Part shown: positions 35,068-44,296 of the stretch, piece after piece | Layout of the letters: each line of letters begins with the position of its first letter | Numbering within the stretch: position 1 is the first letter of the stretch | Source of the DNA: JAAFHN01 sp031421855 | GTDB taxonomy: Bacteria > Pseudomonadota > Gammaproteobacteria > Burkholderiales > Burkholderiaceae_C | DNA: 64,000 nucleotides | Assembly (NCBI GenBank): GCA_031421855.1 | Contig: JANOPN010000071.1 | Coordinates: 16,283-80,282, forward strand | Direction: 5' to 3' | Translations under genes and position numbers: made by a program | The notes under the pieces: generated by a model | What the model was told of the DNA's origin: nothing | Database searches by the model: none | Seen by the model: only the letters and a program-made list of their open reading frames with translations

Positions 35068-36269
35068 GCGCCCACTTGAACCGGGCGGTGGCCATTGGCG
35101 TGGCCGCCATCGCGCTCATGGGTGCGGGGACCCGCACACAAGCCCAAAACTCCACCGCTCATCCGGTGCTGTCGGTTTGGATCAACGGCGATAAGGGATT
35201 CAACGGACTGCAGCGCGTGGGCGACAAGTTCACACAAGCAAGCGGCGTGAAGGTGGTGGTCGAGCACCCCGAGTCGGCGACCGACAAATTCCAGCAAGCG
35301 GCCGGTGCCGGGCGCGGCCCTGATGTCTTTTGTTGGGCGCACGACCGCGTTGGCGAATGGGCCAAAGCGGGTTTGTTGGTGCCGATCCAACCCAACGCCC
35401 GCGTCAAGTCTCAAATCGAAGACTCTGCCTGGCGTGCCTTCACCTACAACGGTCAGCTTTGGGGCTATCCCTTAGCAATCGAATCAATCGGTTTGATTTA
35501 CAACAAAAAAATCATCAGCACGCCGCCGAAAACCTTCGATGAAGTCATCGCGCTGGACAAAACCCTCGCGGCGCAAGGCAAAAAGGCCATGCTGTGGGAC
35601 TACAACAAATCGTTCTTCACCTGGCCACTGCTGGCTTCAGAGGGCGCTTATGTGTTCAAAATGGATTCCAAAGGCAACTTTGACACCAAAAACGTGGGGG
35701 TCAATACGCCCGGCGCAGTCAACGCCGTGACGCTGCTTGCGCGATTGATCAAAGACGGCCACATGCCCAAGGGCGCACGCTACGATGAAATGGAAGGTGC
35801 GTTCAATCGAGGCCAAATCGCGATGATGGTTACGGGGCCATGGGCCTGGGACAACTTGACCAAAACCGGCATCGACTTTGGCGTGGCACCGATTCCAGCC
35901 ATCAGCGGCGAGCCGGGCAAGCCCTTTGTGGGTGTTGTCGGCTGCATGGTCTCTGCCGCAAGCAAGCAGCGCGACTTGGCTCGAGAGTTTTTAGAAAACC
36001 ATGTCCTCAAGCTTGACGGCCTGAAGACCATCAACGCCGACGTGCCGCTGGGCACGCCCGCCAACAAGGCGTTTTTTGCGGAGCTCTCCAATAACCCCAA
36101 CATCGCCGCCACCATGGACAACGCACGCCGGGGCAGCCCAATTCCAAACATCCCGGAAGTCGGTCGGTTTTGGCCCGCTCTCGACGCAGCCCTTGAAGCC
36201 GTGACCAACGGCCGCCAGTCGCCACAAGCCGCGCTCGACTCGGCTGCTCAACGCATGCTGTCGCGGTGA
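35064..36269 (+). CDS. malE: Maltose/maltodextrin-binding periplasmic protein
   Basis: A 401-residue binding protein. From the ATG at 35064 (overlapping the malK stop) it begins with a signal peptide (MSAHLNRAVAIGVAAIALMG) cleaved near TQAQ. The mature part closely follows E. coli MalE: LSVWINGDKGFNGLQRVGDKF, VEHPESATDKFQQ, FCWAHDRVGEWAKAGLL and MMVTGPWAWDNL. It delivers maltose or maltodextrins to MalF-MalG. Confidence 0.94.
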   Translation: MSAHLNRAVAIGVAAIALMGAGTRTQAQNSTAHPVLSVWINGDKGFNGLQRVGDKFTQASGVKVVVEHPESATDKFQQAAGAGRGPDVFCWAHDRVGEWAKAGLLVPIQPNARVKSQIEDSAWRAFTYNGQLWGYPLAIESIGLIYNKKIISTPPKTFDEVIALDKTLAAQGKKAMLWDYNKSFFTWPLLASEGAYVFKMDSKGNFDTKNVGVNTPGAVNAVTLLARLIKDGHMPKGARYDEMEGAFNRGQIAMMVTGPWAWDNLTKTGIDFGVAPIPAISGEPGKPFVGVVGCMVSAASKQRDLAREFLENHVLKLDGLKTINADVPLGTPANKAFFAELSNNPNIAATMDNARRGSPIPNIPEVGRFWPALDAALEAVTNGRQSPQAALDSAAQRMLSR

Positions 36270-36277
36270 GGTTGCCA

Positions 36278-37825
36278 ATGAACTCACCCACTTCTTCACT
36301 CAAACGCGGCTTTTCACTCAAATGGCCCATCGGTGCGTTAAGCGCACTGGCCGGTCTGTGGTTGGTTGTGCGCATGCATGCGCTTGGCGAGCCGCTTTGG
36401 GCGTTGAGCATGCTGCTGTTGCTGTGCATTGCGCTCTATATTTATCTATCAGCGCAAACCAAAGCCGCGCGCTATTTGTTCCCCGGCTTGGCTGCAATGG
36501 GCGTGTTCGTTTTGTTTCCGTTGCTGTTGACGCTGCGCTTGAGCACGACGAACTTCTCCGCCAGCAATTTGCTGAGCGCCGAGCGCGCAACTGCTTACTT
36601 AGTCGACCAGCGCCTTCGTGATGAGGCCAAAACCTACGAGTTCAGTGTGCATCGCTCAAACGAGCAAATTCGCATCGCCCTCAGACCCGAGAGCGAGACC
36701 GACACACCGAGACCAGCGTCATTTGTAACCCCGCTCTTGAGCCCGAACGCCACGTCTCAAACCACCCAAGCCAAAGCATTCACTGGGTCCGAGGCCGATC
36801 TTGGCGCCAGCGTACCGCTGCGAGATTTGGTGGATTTGCGCACTTCACTCGCACCGCTGTCGATTGCGCTGCCTGATGGCTCGCTGCTCAGCTATTCAGG
36901 GCTTCGCGAATTCGCCGTGCTTACACCCGTTTGGAAGCCTCAACCCGACGGCTCGCTCGTCTCGGCAATCGACGCTCGCAGCTACCGCCCCAACCCCATC
37001 AGCGGCTTTTTTGAAGACGCACAACAAAATCGCCTGCAACCCGGCTTTACGGTCTCGGTTGGTTTGAAGAACTACCTCAAAATCGTCACCGATGGCGCTA
37101 TTCGGGGGCCGTTTTTCTCGATCTTCTTGTGGACGGTTGCCTTCGCAGCCTTATCCGTTGGGCTGTCGTGTGCGCTAGGCATGAGTTTGGCAGTCTTGCT
37201 CAATTGGGAGGCACTCAAAGGCCGCGGCGTCTACCGCACGTTCTTGTTTTTGCCTTACGCAGTACCGGGGTTCATCTCGATTTTGGTCTTCAAAGGCTTG
37301 TTTAACCAAAATTTTGGCGAGATCAACATGATTTTGAACTCGCTCTTTGGGATCAAACCCTCGTGGTTTGCAGACCCAATCTTGGCCAAAGTGATGCTGC
37401 TCATCGTCAACGTGTGGCTAGGCTATGCGTACTTCATGGTTCTGTGCAGTGGCCTACTGCAAAGCATTTCCGGTGATTTGTATGAAGCGTCGGCCTTGTC
37501 TGGCGCTGGCCCTTGGACCAATTTCACACGCATCACGGCGCCGCAAATCATTGGCCCGCTGACTCCGCTGTTGATCTCAGCGTTTGCGTTCAATTTCAAT
37601 AATTTTGTCTTGGTCGCTCTATTGACCGATGGCAGACCCGACTTTCTGAACACGACGGTACCCGCAGGCACGACCGACATCTTGGTGTCATACACCTATC
37701 GCATCGCCTTCAAAGACGCGGGCGCAGACTTTGGCCTGGCGGCTTCCATATCGACTCTGATCTTCGCCATGGTTGCCATGATGGCCCTTGCCCAACTCAA
37801 ACTCAACAAAGCCAAAAAGGCATAA
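36278..37825 (+). CDS. malF: Maltose ABC transporter permease MalF
   Basis: A 515-residue inner-membrane permease. The ATG at 36278 has GAGG 5 bp upstream. An in-frame GTG at 36266 overlapping the malE stop is a possible alternative. Three N-terminal helices are followed by the large periplasmic P2-type loop (~residues 90-265) characteristic of MalF, then the ABC permease core with the EAA coupling motif EASALSGAGPWTNFTRI. The NNFVLVALLTDGRP region near the C-terminus matches MalF. Confidence 0.93.
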   Translation: MNSPTSSLKRGFSLKWPIGALSALAGLWLVVRMHALGEPLWALSMLLLLCIALYIYLSAQTKAARYLFPGLAAMGVFVLFPLLLTLRLSTTNFSASNLLSAERATAYLVDQRLRDEAKTYEFSVHRSNEQIRIALRPESETDTPRPASFVTPLLSPNATSQTTQAKAFTGSEADLGASVPLRDLVDLRTSLAPLSIALPDGSLLSYSGLREFAVLTPVWKPQPDGSLVSAIDARSYRPNPISGFFEDAQQNRLQPGFTVSVGLKNYLKIVTDGAIRGPFFSIFLWTVAFAALSVGLSCALGMSLAVLLNWEALKGRGVYRTFLFLPYAVPGFISILVFKGLFNQNFGEINMILNSLFGIKPSWFADPILAKVMLLIVNVWLGYAYFMVLCSGLLQSISGDLYEASALSGAGPWTNFTRITAPQIIGPLTPLLISAFAFNFNNFVLVALLTDGRPDFLNTTVPAGTTDILVSYTYRIAFKDAGADFGLAASISTLIFAMVAMMALAQLKLNKAKKA

Positions 37826-37835
37826 GGACAGCACC

Positions 37836-38726
37836 ATGGCCATTGTTGTCGGTAAGCAGCAGCGCTGGCGGCTCATCGCTGCGCACACATTTTTGATCAC
37901 GCTGATCTCATTGATGATTTTTCCACTACTGGCGATCTTGTCGATCTCGTTTCGGCCAGGCAACTTTTCAACTGGCTCATTGATACCAGAACAAATTAGC
38001 TTCGAGCACTGGAAGCTCGCGCTTGGGTTTTCGCACGTTGACGCGCGTGGGAATACGGTGTTGCCGCCGTTTCCAGTGCTGTTGTGGCTTTGGAACTCGA
38101 TCAAAATTGCTGCGATATCGTCTGCACTGATCGTGTTGCTGTCCACAACCGCGGCCTACGCCTTCGCGCGGCTCAAGTTTCGCTTCAAAGACGGCATTTT
38201 GAACAGCATGCTGTTGTTGCAAATGTTCCCAGCGGCGCTGACCTTGGTGGCCCTTTATGCCATTTTTGAGTCGATTGGCCGATGGGTCCCCTGGCTGGGC
38301 ATCGAAACCCATGGCGGCCTGATCTTGGCGTACTTGGGCGGTACAGCCATGCACATTTGGACCATCAAAGGCTACTTTGACACCATCCCCGTCGAAATGG
38401 AAGAGTCAGCCAAGATCGACGGCGCCACCCACTGGCAAACCTTCTCACGGGTCTTGTTGCCGATGGCGGTACCCATCTTGGTCGTGACCTTCGTTTTGGC
38501 CTTCATTGGCACAATCATCGAATACCCCATTGCGTCAATCTTGCTTCGCGAAGAGGCCAACCTCACGCTGGCGGTCGGCTCCAAGTTCTATTTGTACGAG
38601 CAAAAGTACCTTTGGGGCGACTTTGCAGCCGCAGCCGTGTTGTCAGGCATGCCCATCACTGCCGTGTTTTTACTCGCTCAACGCTGGATCGTCGCTGGGT
38701 TGACGGCGGGCGGCGTCAAGGGCTAA
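37836..38726 (+). CDS. malG: Maltose ABC transporter permease MalG
   Basis: A 296-residue permease partner of MalF. The ATG at 37836 follows a TAAGGA site. About six helices, with the EAA motif EESAKIDGATHWQTFSRVLLP. The FPPLLAILSISFRPGNF-like start (here IFPLLAILSISFRPGNF) and C-terminal LTAGGVKG are typical of MalG. It is 10 bp after malF and 13 bp before the secreted amylase gene, in one operon. Confidence 0.93.
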   Translation: MAIVVGKQQRWRLIAAHTFLITLISLMIFPLLAILSISFRPGNFSTGSLIPEQISFEHWKLALGFSHVDARGNTVLPPFPVLLWLWNSIKIAAISSALIVLLSTTAAYAFARLKFRFKDGILNSMLLLQMFPAALTLVALYAIFESIGRWVPWLGIETHGGLILAYLGGTAMHIWTIKGYFDTIPVEMEESAKIDGATHWQTFSRVLLPMAVPILVVTFVLAFIGTIIEYPIASILLREEANLTLAVGSKFYLYEQKYLWGDFAAAAVLSGMPITAVFLLAQRWIVAGLTAGGVKG

Positions 38727-38739
38727 CTCCAACTCAATC

Positions 38740-40383
38740 ATGAAAAAATCACTTGTTTCGAATGCGCTCGGCATGGTCGTCAGCCTGGGCTTTGCTGCTT
38801 GGACACCTTGCACGGCTGCACAAACATCCAAACTCATGACCACACCGACCACCGCACAAAACCATGCCAACGCATCCGACCGCGCATTGAGCGGCGTGTT
38901 TGAGGCCCGCGAGAAAGATTGGCGCAATGGCGCGGTCGTTTATCAGGTGCTGGTCGACCGGTTTGCACCTTCGGCCAACTTAGAAGCCAAACGCAGCCTG
39001 TACCCCGCACCCAAAAAGCTGCGCCCGTGGAGCGAGCAACCCGCTCGCGGCACCTATGTCGAATCGGTCAAGGTTTGGAGCCACGAAATCGATTTTTGGG
39101 GCGGTGATCTCGCCAGCACGACCAGCAAGCTCGACTACGTTCAAAGCTTGGGCGCTAACGTGCTCTACCTCAACCCAATCAATTTGGGCTACACCAACCA
39201 CAAATACGACTCGCTTGATTACAACGTCATTTCACCCGAATTTGGCAGCCGCGACGACGTGAAAAAGCTCGCCGCTGAGCTCAAGCGCCGCAACATGAAA
39301 CTGGTGCTCGACAAGTCGTTCAACCACATGGGTCGCAACTCAGTCAAGTTCAAAGACGCCGAAAGCAACCCAAAAAGCCCATACCGCGATTGGTTCGTTT
39401 TCGACAAATCATTCAAAGGCGGCGCTCGGGCTTGGGTCAACGCGGAAAATTTACCCGAGCTCAATTTGGAGAACCCTGCCGTTCAAGCCCATGTGTACAG
39501 CGCGCCCGACTCAGTCGTGCGAAGCTACTTGCGCGACGGAATCGACGGCTGGCGATTGGACGTTGCCTTTGATGTCGGCTTCAAATACTTAGGTGAAATC
39601 ACCCGCGCCGCACACGCTGAGAAGCCCGGATCACTCGTCATTGGCGAAATTCCAAATTTCCCCAAAGATTGGCTTGGCCCAGTCGATGGCGTCCTTCACT
39701 TTGGCCTACGCAACTTGACGATTCGCATGCTGAACCATCAGCTCGACACCCCAACCTTTTCGCGCATGCTCAACCGCGTCATCGGGGATGCTGACTACGA
39801 GCACATTTTGAAAAGCTGGTTGTATCTCGACAACCACGATACCTTTCGCCTTGCCACAACGGTGCCCGACATCAAAGCCCGCCGATTGGCCCAAGTGCTG
39901 CAGTTCACTCTGCCCGGCTCTCCAAACCTGTACTACGGCACAGAAGTTGGCATGACCGGTGGCGACGACCCCGAGCAACGTGGCCCGATGGCCTGGGACC
40001 GCGTCGAGGCCAAGCACCCGGAACTGGCATGGACAAAATCGTTGATCGCCATGCACGCCAAAAACCGCGCCTTGCGCGTTGGCAACTACCGCCCGGTTGA
40101 TGCCAGCGGCGACGTCATCGCGTTTGAGCGCTACACCGACCGAATCGCCGACAGCGTCTTGGTCTTGGTCAACCCCAGCCTCAAAGAAGTCACCACCACC
40201 GTGATGATTCCTAACTCCAAATGGATGGACGGCGCCAAGCTCATTGACCAACTTGGCGAAGCACCCGCCTCGTACCACACCATGATCGCGGTGGTGAAGC
40301 TCCCACCCCAAAGCGCCCGCATCTACAAACTTGACACCTTGGCCTCACCCGACGGATACACCAACTTCAAGCGGGTGCAGTAG
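38740..40383 (+). CDS. Exported GH13 amylase / cyclomaltodextrinase-like hydrolase
   Basis: A 547-residue GH13 enzyme with an N-terminal signal peptide (MKKSLVSNALGMVVSLGFAA...). Barrel motifs: VVYQVLVDRFAPSANLEAKR, LVLDKSFNHMG, IDGWRLDVAFDVG (nucleophile Asp), LVIGEIPNF (acid/base Glu) and YLDNHDTFRL. DVAFDVG together with the long insert after the first strand is reminiscent of neopullulanase/cyclomaltodextrinase groups, but specificity cannot be assigned. It is the last gene of malK-E-F-G-amylase and likely produces oligosaccharides in the periplasm or outside for the importer. Confidence 0.9.
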   Translation: MKKSLVSNALGMVVSLGFAAWTPCTAAQTSKLMTTPTTAQNHANASDRALSGVFEAREKDWRNGAVVYQVLVDRFAPSANLEAKRSLYPAPKKLRPWSEQPARGTYVESVKVWSHEIDFWGGDLASTTSKLDYVQSLGANVLYLNPINLGYTNHKYDSLDYNVISPEFGSRDDVKKLAAELKRRNMKLVLDKSFNHMGRNSVKFKDAESNPKSPYRDWFVFDKSFKGGARAWVNAENLPELNLENPAVQAHVYSAPDSVVRSYLRDGIDGWRLDVAFDVGFKYLGEITRAAHAEKPGSLVIGEIPNFPKDWLGPVDGVLHFGLRNLTIRMLNHQLDTPTFSRMLNRVIGDADYEHILKSWLYLDNHDTFRLATTVPDIKARRLAQVLQFTLPGSPNLYYGTEVGMTGGDDPEQRGPMAWDRVEAKHPELAWTKSLIAMHAKNRALRVGNYRPVDASGDVIAFERYTDRIADSVLVLVNPSLKEVTTTVMIPNSKWMDGAKLIDQLGEAPASYHTMIAVVKLPPQSARIYKLDTLASPDGYTNFKRVQ

Positions 40384-40758
40384 CCGAAATCACACGTTGT
40401 GGAAGCGTATTTGACGAAAATCACCTTTCGGTCTCCAGATTTATTGGATTTGTTGCTACACATTTTGATTTTTTGCTGATCGACGACCGGCCAGCTGTTG
40501 ACGCTGGACGCAAGCCCCCTTCCGTACTTTAAGCCCAGTTCGCAACCGGCCACGGTGCTCGGGGTCGGCCACTCAGAGCAACGTTACGTCCAAGGTGCGC
40601 ACGAGTCCCTACGAGGTGACCTGTCAGCGACTCGCACTTTGAGCTAGGTCATCATTTCAAGTTCAGCACGGGCTCTGACGCTTTGAGAAACATCGCAACC
40701 AACAATCGCTTCCCGCGCACCGCGATTAAAGGGTCAAAACCATCATTTTCCGATGTCG
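40384..40758. other. Gene-free stretch after the mal operon
   Basis: I see no credible coding region here. It contains one reverse-oriented dispersed-repeat copy (40427-40459) and no clear terminator hairpin. Confidence 0.5.
40427..40459 (-). repeat. Dispersed repeat, copy 9 (intergenic)
   Basis: Reverse-strand core GTAGCAACAAATCCAATA then AATCTGGAGACCGAA. It is diverged but recognisable across the full 33 positions. Confidence 0.65.
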
Positions 40759-40977
40759 TTACTTGGCCCGTTGCTTTTTCAACCGGACCCACTTAGCCGT
40801 ATTTTTTTTCTTCTCGTTTTCGGGTCCCGCTTTTTCGTGTCGATCCTTTTTTCCTTTGTAGTTGCCGGTGCCCTGAGCACCGTGTGCATTCTTCCTGGCA
40901 TGCGCTGCATCCGGGAAAGCGATCAAGCAAATTGTCAAAAGCACAATCCAAAGCGTCGTAATCAGTTGGTTTTTCAT
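40759..40977 (-). CDS. Small exported lysine-rich peptide
   Basis: A 72-residue hypothetical protein. It has a clear signal peptide (MKNQLITTLWIVLLTICLIA, cleavage near AHA) followed by a mature tail of about 45 residues very rich in Lys, Asn, Gly and Glu (ARKNAHGAQGTGNYKGKK...). The ATG at 40977 has a GAAGG ribosome-binding site 8 bp upstream. No cysteine and no recognisable domain. The clean signal peptide argues that it is real rather than a chance frame. Function unknown. Confidence 0.5.
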   Translation of the reverse strand: MKNQLITTLWIVLLTICLIAFPDAAHARKNAHGAQGTGNYKGKKDRHEKAGPENEKKKNTAKWVRLKKQRAK

Positions 40978-41107
40978 TTACAGAGCCTTCGCGTCAGGAG
41001 ATGTCCCGGATGTCACCCAGATCGTACGCTGGAAGGGTCAGCTCGAGCAGCGAAATATCTGGGACGTTTCGCAGTTTTCGATATAACTCATGACACTCGC
41101 AAAAATA

Positions 41108-41140
41108 ATAGCAACAAACCCAATAGATTCGGAGACCAGA
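41108..41140 (+). repeat. Dispersed repeat, copy 10 (intergenic)
   Basis: The core begins ATAGCAACAAACCCAATA and ends GGAGACCAGA, followed by CGCCTAAAAGCCATCAAAAA. The left flank TCGCAAAAATA matches copy 8. Confidence 0.85.
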
Positions 41141-41163
41141 CGCCTAAAAGCCATCAAAAATGG

Positions 41164-42123
41164 CTAAACAAGTACTGCGACAGCCCCCGAGAAGCTCAAG
41201 AACGCGAAAGCCGTGCTGACGAGGATGATTCGGGCCACTCGGCCGGTGTTGGCGCCGAAGCGTTCGGTCAGCAGGCTGACGTTGCTGGCGCTGGGCAGGG
41301 CTGCAACCAAGACGGCGACGGTGAGCGAAAAGCTGTCTAAGGGCACACCGACTTGGCGTAGCGTGACGCCGACCAAGAGGACGAGCAGCGGGTGGACAAA
41401 GAGTTTGATCGCAGCCAGCGGCAAATAGTCGGCCAGCGGAATGTGCAAGGTGCTGTCTTTTGCAGCCATCATTTGCGAGCGGGCGAGCACCGCACCGATG
41501 GTGAATAGCGCCACGGGGCTGGCGGCGTCGGCGAGCAGGCCGATGGTGCGGGCCATGGGCGCGGGCAGCTCGATGCTTAGGCTAGAGGCCAGCGCACCCG
41601 CGGCGATTGACCAAGGCATGGGGTTGGATGCCATGCCCTTGAAGGCGTTTTTGAGGGCCACAGCAGCGCCGCCGGGTGTGTCGAGCCGACTCAAGGCAAT
41701 GCAAACCGAACTGGTGACGACCAAATCAATGGTGATGGTGACGATGACGGGGCCGGCCGCCTTGGGGCCAAGCAAGGCGACCAGCAAGGGCACGCCCATG
41801 AAGCCGGTGTTGGGAAAGATGGTGACCAACGCGCCAAACGAGGCGTCGTTCCAGCGAATGCGCTCATTAAATGAGATGGCCAAAACGAAGGCGAGAAGCA
41901 CCGCTTGGCACAGCACGTAAGTGAGCACCAACGGACCATCGAGTAGTTTGGTGATTGGCGTACTCGCACCAAAGCGAAACAGCATGCATGGCAAAGCGAA
42001 ATACAACACGAAACTGTTGAGCCCCCCGATGGCGTCAAGCGCGAGCAGGCCACGCCGGGCCGCGATGAAACCAGCCAAAACCAAGGCAAAAAACGGAAAA
42101 GTGACGAGTAAGACGGCAAGCAC
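41164..42123 (-). CDS. AEC-family permease
   Basis: An auxin-efflux-carrier (AEC) family membrane transporter with about ten helices. Typical blocks: VTFPFFALVLAGFIAARRG at the start, SFGALVTIFPNTGFMGVPLL in helix 4, and LPSASNVSLLTERFGANTGRVARI in the C-terminal half. I chose the GTG at 42123, directly before the first helix (319 residues). GTG 42174 and TTG 42162 are also in frame, and none has a strong ribosome-binding site. It is divergent from the helicase gene. Members export malonate, malate or other small acids; the substrate here is unknown. Confidence 0.82.
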   Translation of the reverse strand: MLAVLLVTFPFFALVLAGFIAARRGLLALDAIGGLNSFVLYFALPCMLFRFGASTPITKLLDGPLVLTYVLCQAVLLAFVLAISFNERIRWNDASFGALVTIFPNTGFMGVPLLVALLGPKAAGPVIVTITIDLVVTSSVCIALSRLDTPGGAAVALKNAFKGMASNPMPWSIAAGALASSLSIELPAPMARTIGLLADAASPVALFTIGAVLARSQMMAAKDSTLHIPLADYLPLAAIKLFVHPLLVLLVGVTLRQVGVPLDSFSLTVAVLVAALPSASNVSLLTERFGANTGRVARIILVSTAFAFLSFSGAVAVLV

Positions 42124-42193
42124 ATCGGCATTGTCGGGGCACTCTATGATTGCCCCCTTCAAATGCCTGACCACGAGCAGAAAAACACCCCTG

Positions 42194-44278
42194 ATGGATG
42201 CTGACACCCTGAACCCCGCCCAGTTAGAAGCGGTGAATTTGTTGATTGGACCGTGTTTGGTGTTGGCCGGGGCTGGCTCGGGCAAGACCCGCGTCATCAC
42301 GCAAAAGATTGCCCGCTTGATCGAGGTGGGCATGGCGCCAGAGCGCATTGCCGCCATCACCTTCACCAACAAGGCGGCTGCCGAAATGCGCGAGCGTGCA
42401 ACCAAACTGGTGGGGCGAAAGGCCAAGGCGACCTTGATTTGCACCTTTCATGCGCTGGGGGTGCGCATGCTGCGCGAAGACGGCGAAGCTGTGGGCTTGA
42501 AGCCGCAGTTCTCCATTTTGGACAGCGACGACGTGTTGAGCATGCTCAAAGAAGCTGGAGCGAGCACCGACAACAAGGCCGCTCGAAGCTGGCAGTGGGA
42601 CATCAGCCGCTGGAAAAACGAAGGCCTGAATGCAGCCGCTGCGTTGGCGCAGGCCACCAGCGACAACGAGCGCATCACGGCGCAGATCATGGCCCGCTAC
42701 GAGGCGCAGCTGACTGCTTTTCAGGCCGTGGACTTTGATGACTTGATTGGCTTGCCGCTCAAGCTGTTGCAAACCTCAGACGTGGCGCGCAGCCGCTGGC
42801 GCGACCGCATGGGCCACGTTCTCGTCGATGAATACCAAGACACCAACGCCACGCAGTACGAGCTGCTGAAAATTTTGGTGGGTCACGGCCGACCAGATAG
42901 CGGCAACTTCACGGCGGTGGGTGACGACGACCAGTCGATTTATGGCTGGCGCGGCGCTACGCTGGACAATTTGAAGAAACTGCCGCTGGATTTTCCAGCG
43001 CTTCGGGTGATCAAGTTGGAGCAAAACTACCGAAGCACCAACTTGATTTTGAAGGCGGCGAACAACGTGATTCGCGCCAACCCGAAGTTGTTTGAGAAAA
43101 ATTTGTGGAGTGCGCTTGGCGACGGTGAGCCGGTGCGGGTGTCGGACGCCGATCATGAAGAGCACGAGGCTGAGCGCTGCGTGGCGCGGATTCAGTCGAT
43201 TCGGGCGCAAGCTGGCACCACCGTTCAGTCCAAGACTGAGTGGCGGCATTTTTGCGTGTTGTACCGCGCCAACCACCAAGCCCGCGTGCTGGAGCAGGCG
43301 TTTCGCAAGGCCAGTATTCCGTACAAGGTATCGGGCGGGCAGAGCTTTTTTGACCGCGCTGAGATCAAAGACCTGTGCGCGTGGACGCGGCTCTTGACCA
43401 ACAACGACGACGACCCGGCGTTTTTGCGCGCCGTCACCACGCCCAAGCGCGGCATCGGCACCCAAACCTTGCAGCAACTCGGTGAATTCGCCTCGAAGAT
43501 GAAGCTGAGCCTGTTTGCGGCACTGTTTTCGCCGTCGCTCGAGAGTGCGCTGAGTGCGCGTGCGCTGGGGTCGCTGCATGAGTTTGGCCGCTACGTTAAC
43601 GAGCTGGAGTACCGGGCCCGCCGCACCTCGGGAAGCGTTGACGCGCAGCGCTTTTTTTTAGACTGGCTCAAAGAGATCGACTTTGAGAAATATTTGTATG
43701 ACAGCGAAGAAGTCGCCAAAGCTGCTGCCACCCGCTGGACCCATGTGCTGGAGTTCGTGGAGTGGATGAGCAAGCGCTGCGGCGGCACCGGTGACGAGTC
43801 GGGCATTGATGAGATCGCCGATGTCAAGAAAACCGTGCTGGAGGTGGCGCAAACGGTGTCGCTGCTGTCCACCATCAGCGACCGGGAGAAAGACCAAGAC
43901 GTGGTGACGCTGTCGACACTGCACGCGGCCAAGGGTTTGGAGTGGCCACATGTGATTTTGGCGGGGTGCGTCGAAGGCTCACTGCCGTTTTCGCGCGAGT
44001 CTGACTCTGACGGATTGAGCCCGGCCGAGTTGGCGGACCGAATCGCCGAAGAGCGCCGCTTGATGTATGTGGGCATCACCCGCGCGCAGCGCACGCTCAT
44101 GGTCAGCCACATGAAACGCCGCAAAAAAGGGCGCGAGCTGGTCGCGGCCTCGCCCAGCCGATTCATTGCCGAGATGGCACTTGACGTGACCACGGCAAAA
44201 GAAGACCCTCGTGCCAAACTCAAGGCTTTGCGCGCAGAATTCGCACTGAAGTCAGCGGCTGAAAAGCCACTACCGTAA
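42194..44278 (+). CDS. rep: Rep/UvrD-family ATP-dependent DNA helicase
   Basis: A superfamily 1A 3'-5' helicase of 694 residues from the ATG at 42194 (LNPAQLEAV Q-motif at residues 6-14). Walker A is GAGSGKT at ~26-32. Also seen: TFTNKAAAEMRERA (Ia), CTFHALGVRMLR (Ib), VDEYQDTN (II), VGDDDQSIYGWRGA (III), LEQNYRST (IV), TLHAAKGLEWPHVIL (V) and EERRLMYVGITRAQ (VI). Length and sequence favour Rep over UvrD (~720). It probably assists replication-fork progress. A longer in-frame reading upstream to 41921 overlaps the AEC gene and is rejected. Confidence 0.9.
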   Translation: MDADTLNPAQLEAVNLLIGPCLVLAGAGSGKTRVITQKIARLIEVGMAPERIAAITFTNKAAAEMRERATKLVGRKAKATLICTFHALGVRMLREDGEAVGLKPQFSILDSDDVLSMLKEAGASTDNKAARSWQWDISRWKNEGLNAAAALAQATSDNERITAQIMARYEAQLTAFQAVDFDDLIGLPLKLLQTSDVARSRWRDRMGHVLVDEYQDTNATQYELLKILVGHGRPDSGNFTAVGDDDQSIYGWRGATLDNLKKLPLDFPALRVIKLEQNYRSTNLILKAANNVIRANPKLFEKNLWSALGDGEPVRVSDADHEEHEAERCVARIQSIRAQAGTTVQSKTEWRHFCVLYRANHQARVLEQAFRKASIPYKVSGGQSFFDRAEIKDLCAWTRLLTNNDDDPAFLRAVTTPKRGIGTQTLQQLGEFASKMKLSLFAALFSPSLESALSARALGSLHEFGRYVNELEYRARRTSGSVDAQRFFLDWLKEIDFEKYLYDSEEVAKAAATRWTHVLEFVEWMSKRCGGTGDESGIDEIADVKKTVLEVAQTVSLLSTISDREKDQDVVTLSTLHAAKGLEWPHVILAGCVEGSLPFSRESDSDGLSPAELADRIAEERRLMYVGITRAQRTLMVSHMKRRKKGRELVAASPSRFIAEMALDVTTAKEDPRAKLKALRAEFALKSAAEKPLP

Positions 44279-44296
44279 ACACAGCTTGGACAACCC

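Noticed and set aside
41921..42193. Upstream extension of the helicase gene
   Set aside because: It overlaps the divergent AEC permease. The conserved LNPAQLEAV motif begins right after the ATG at 42194.
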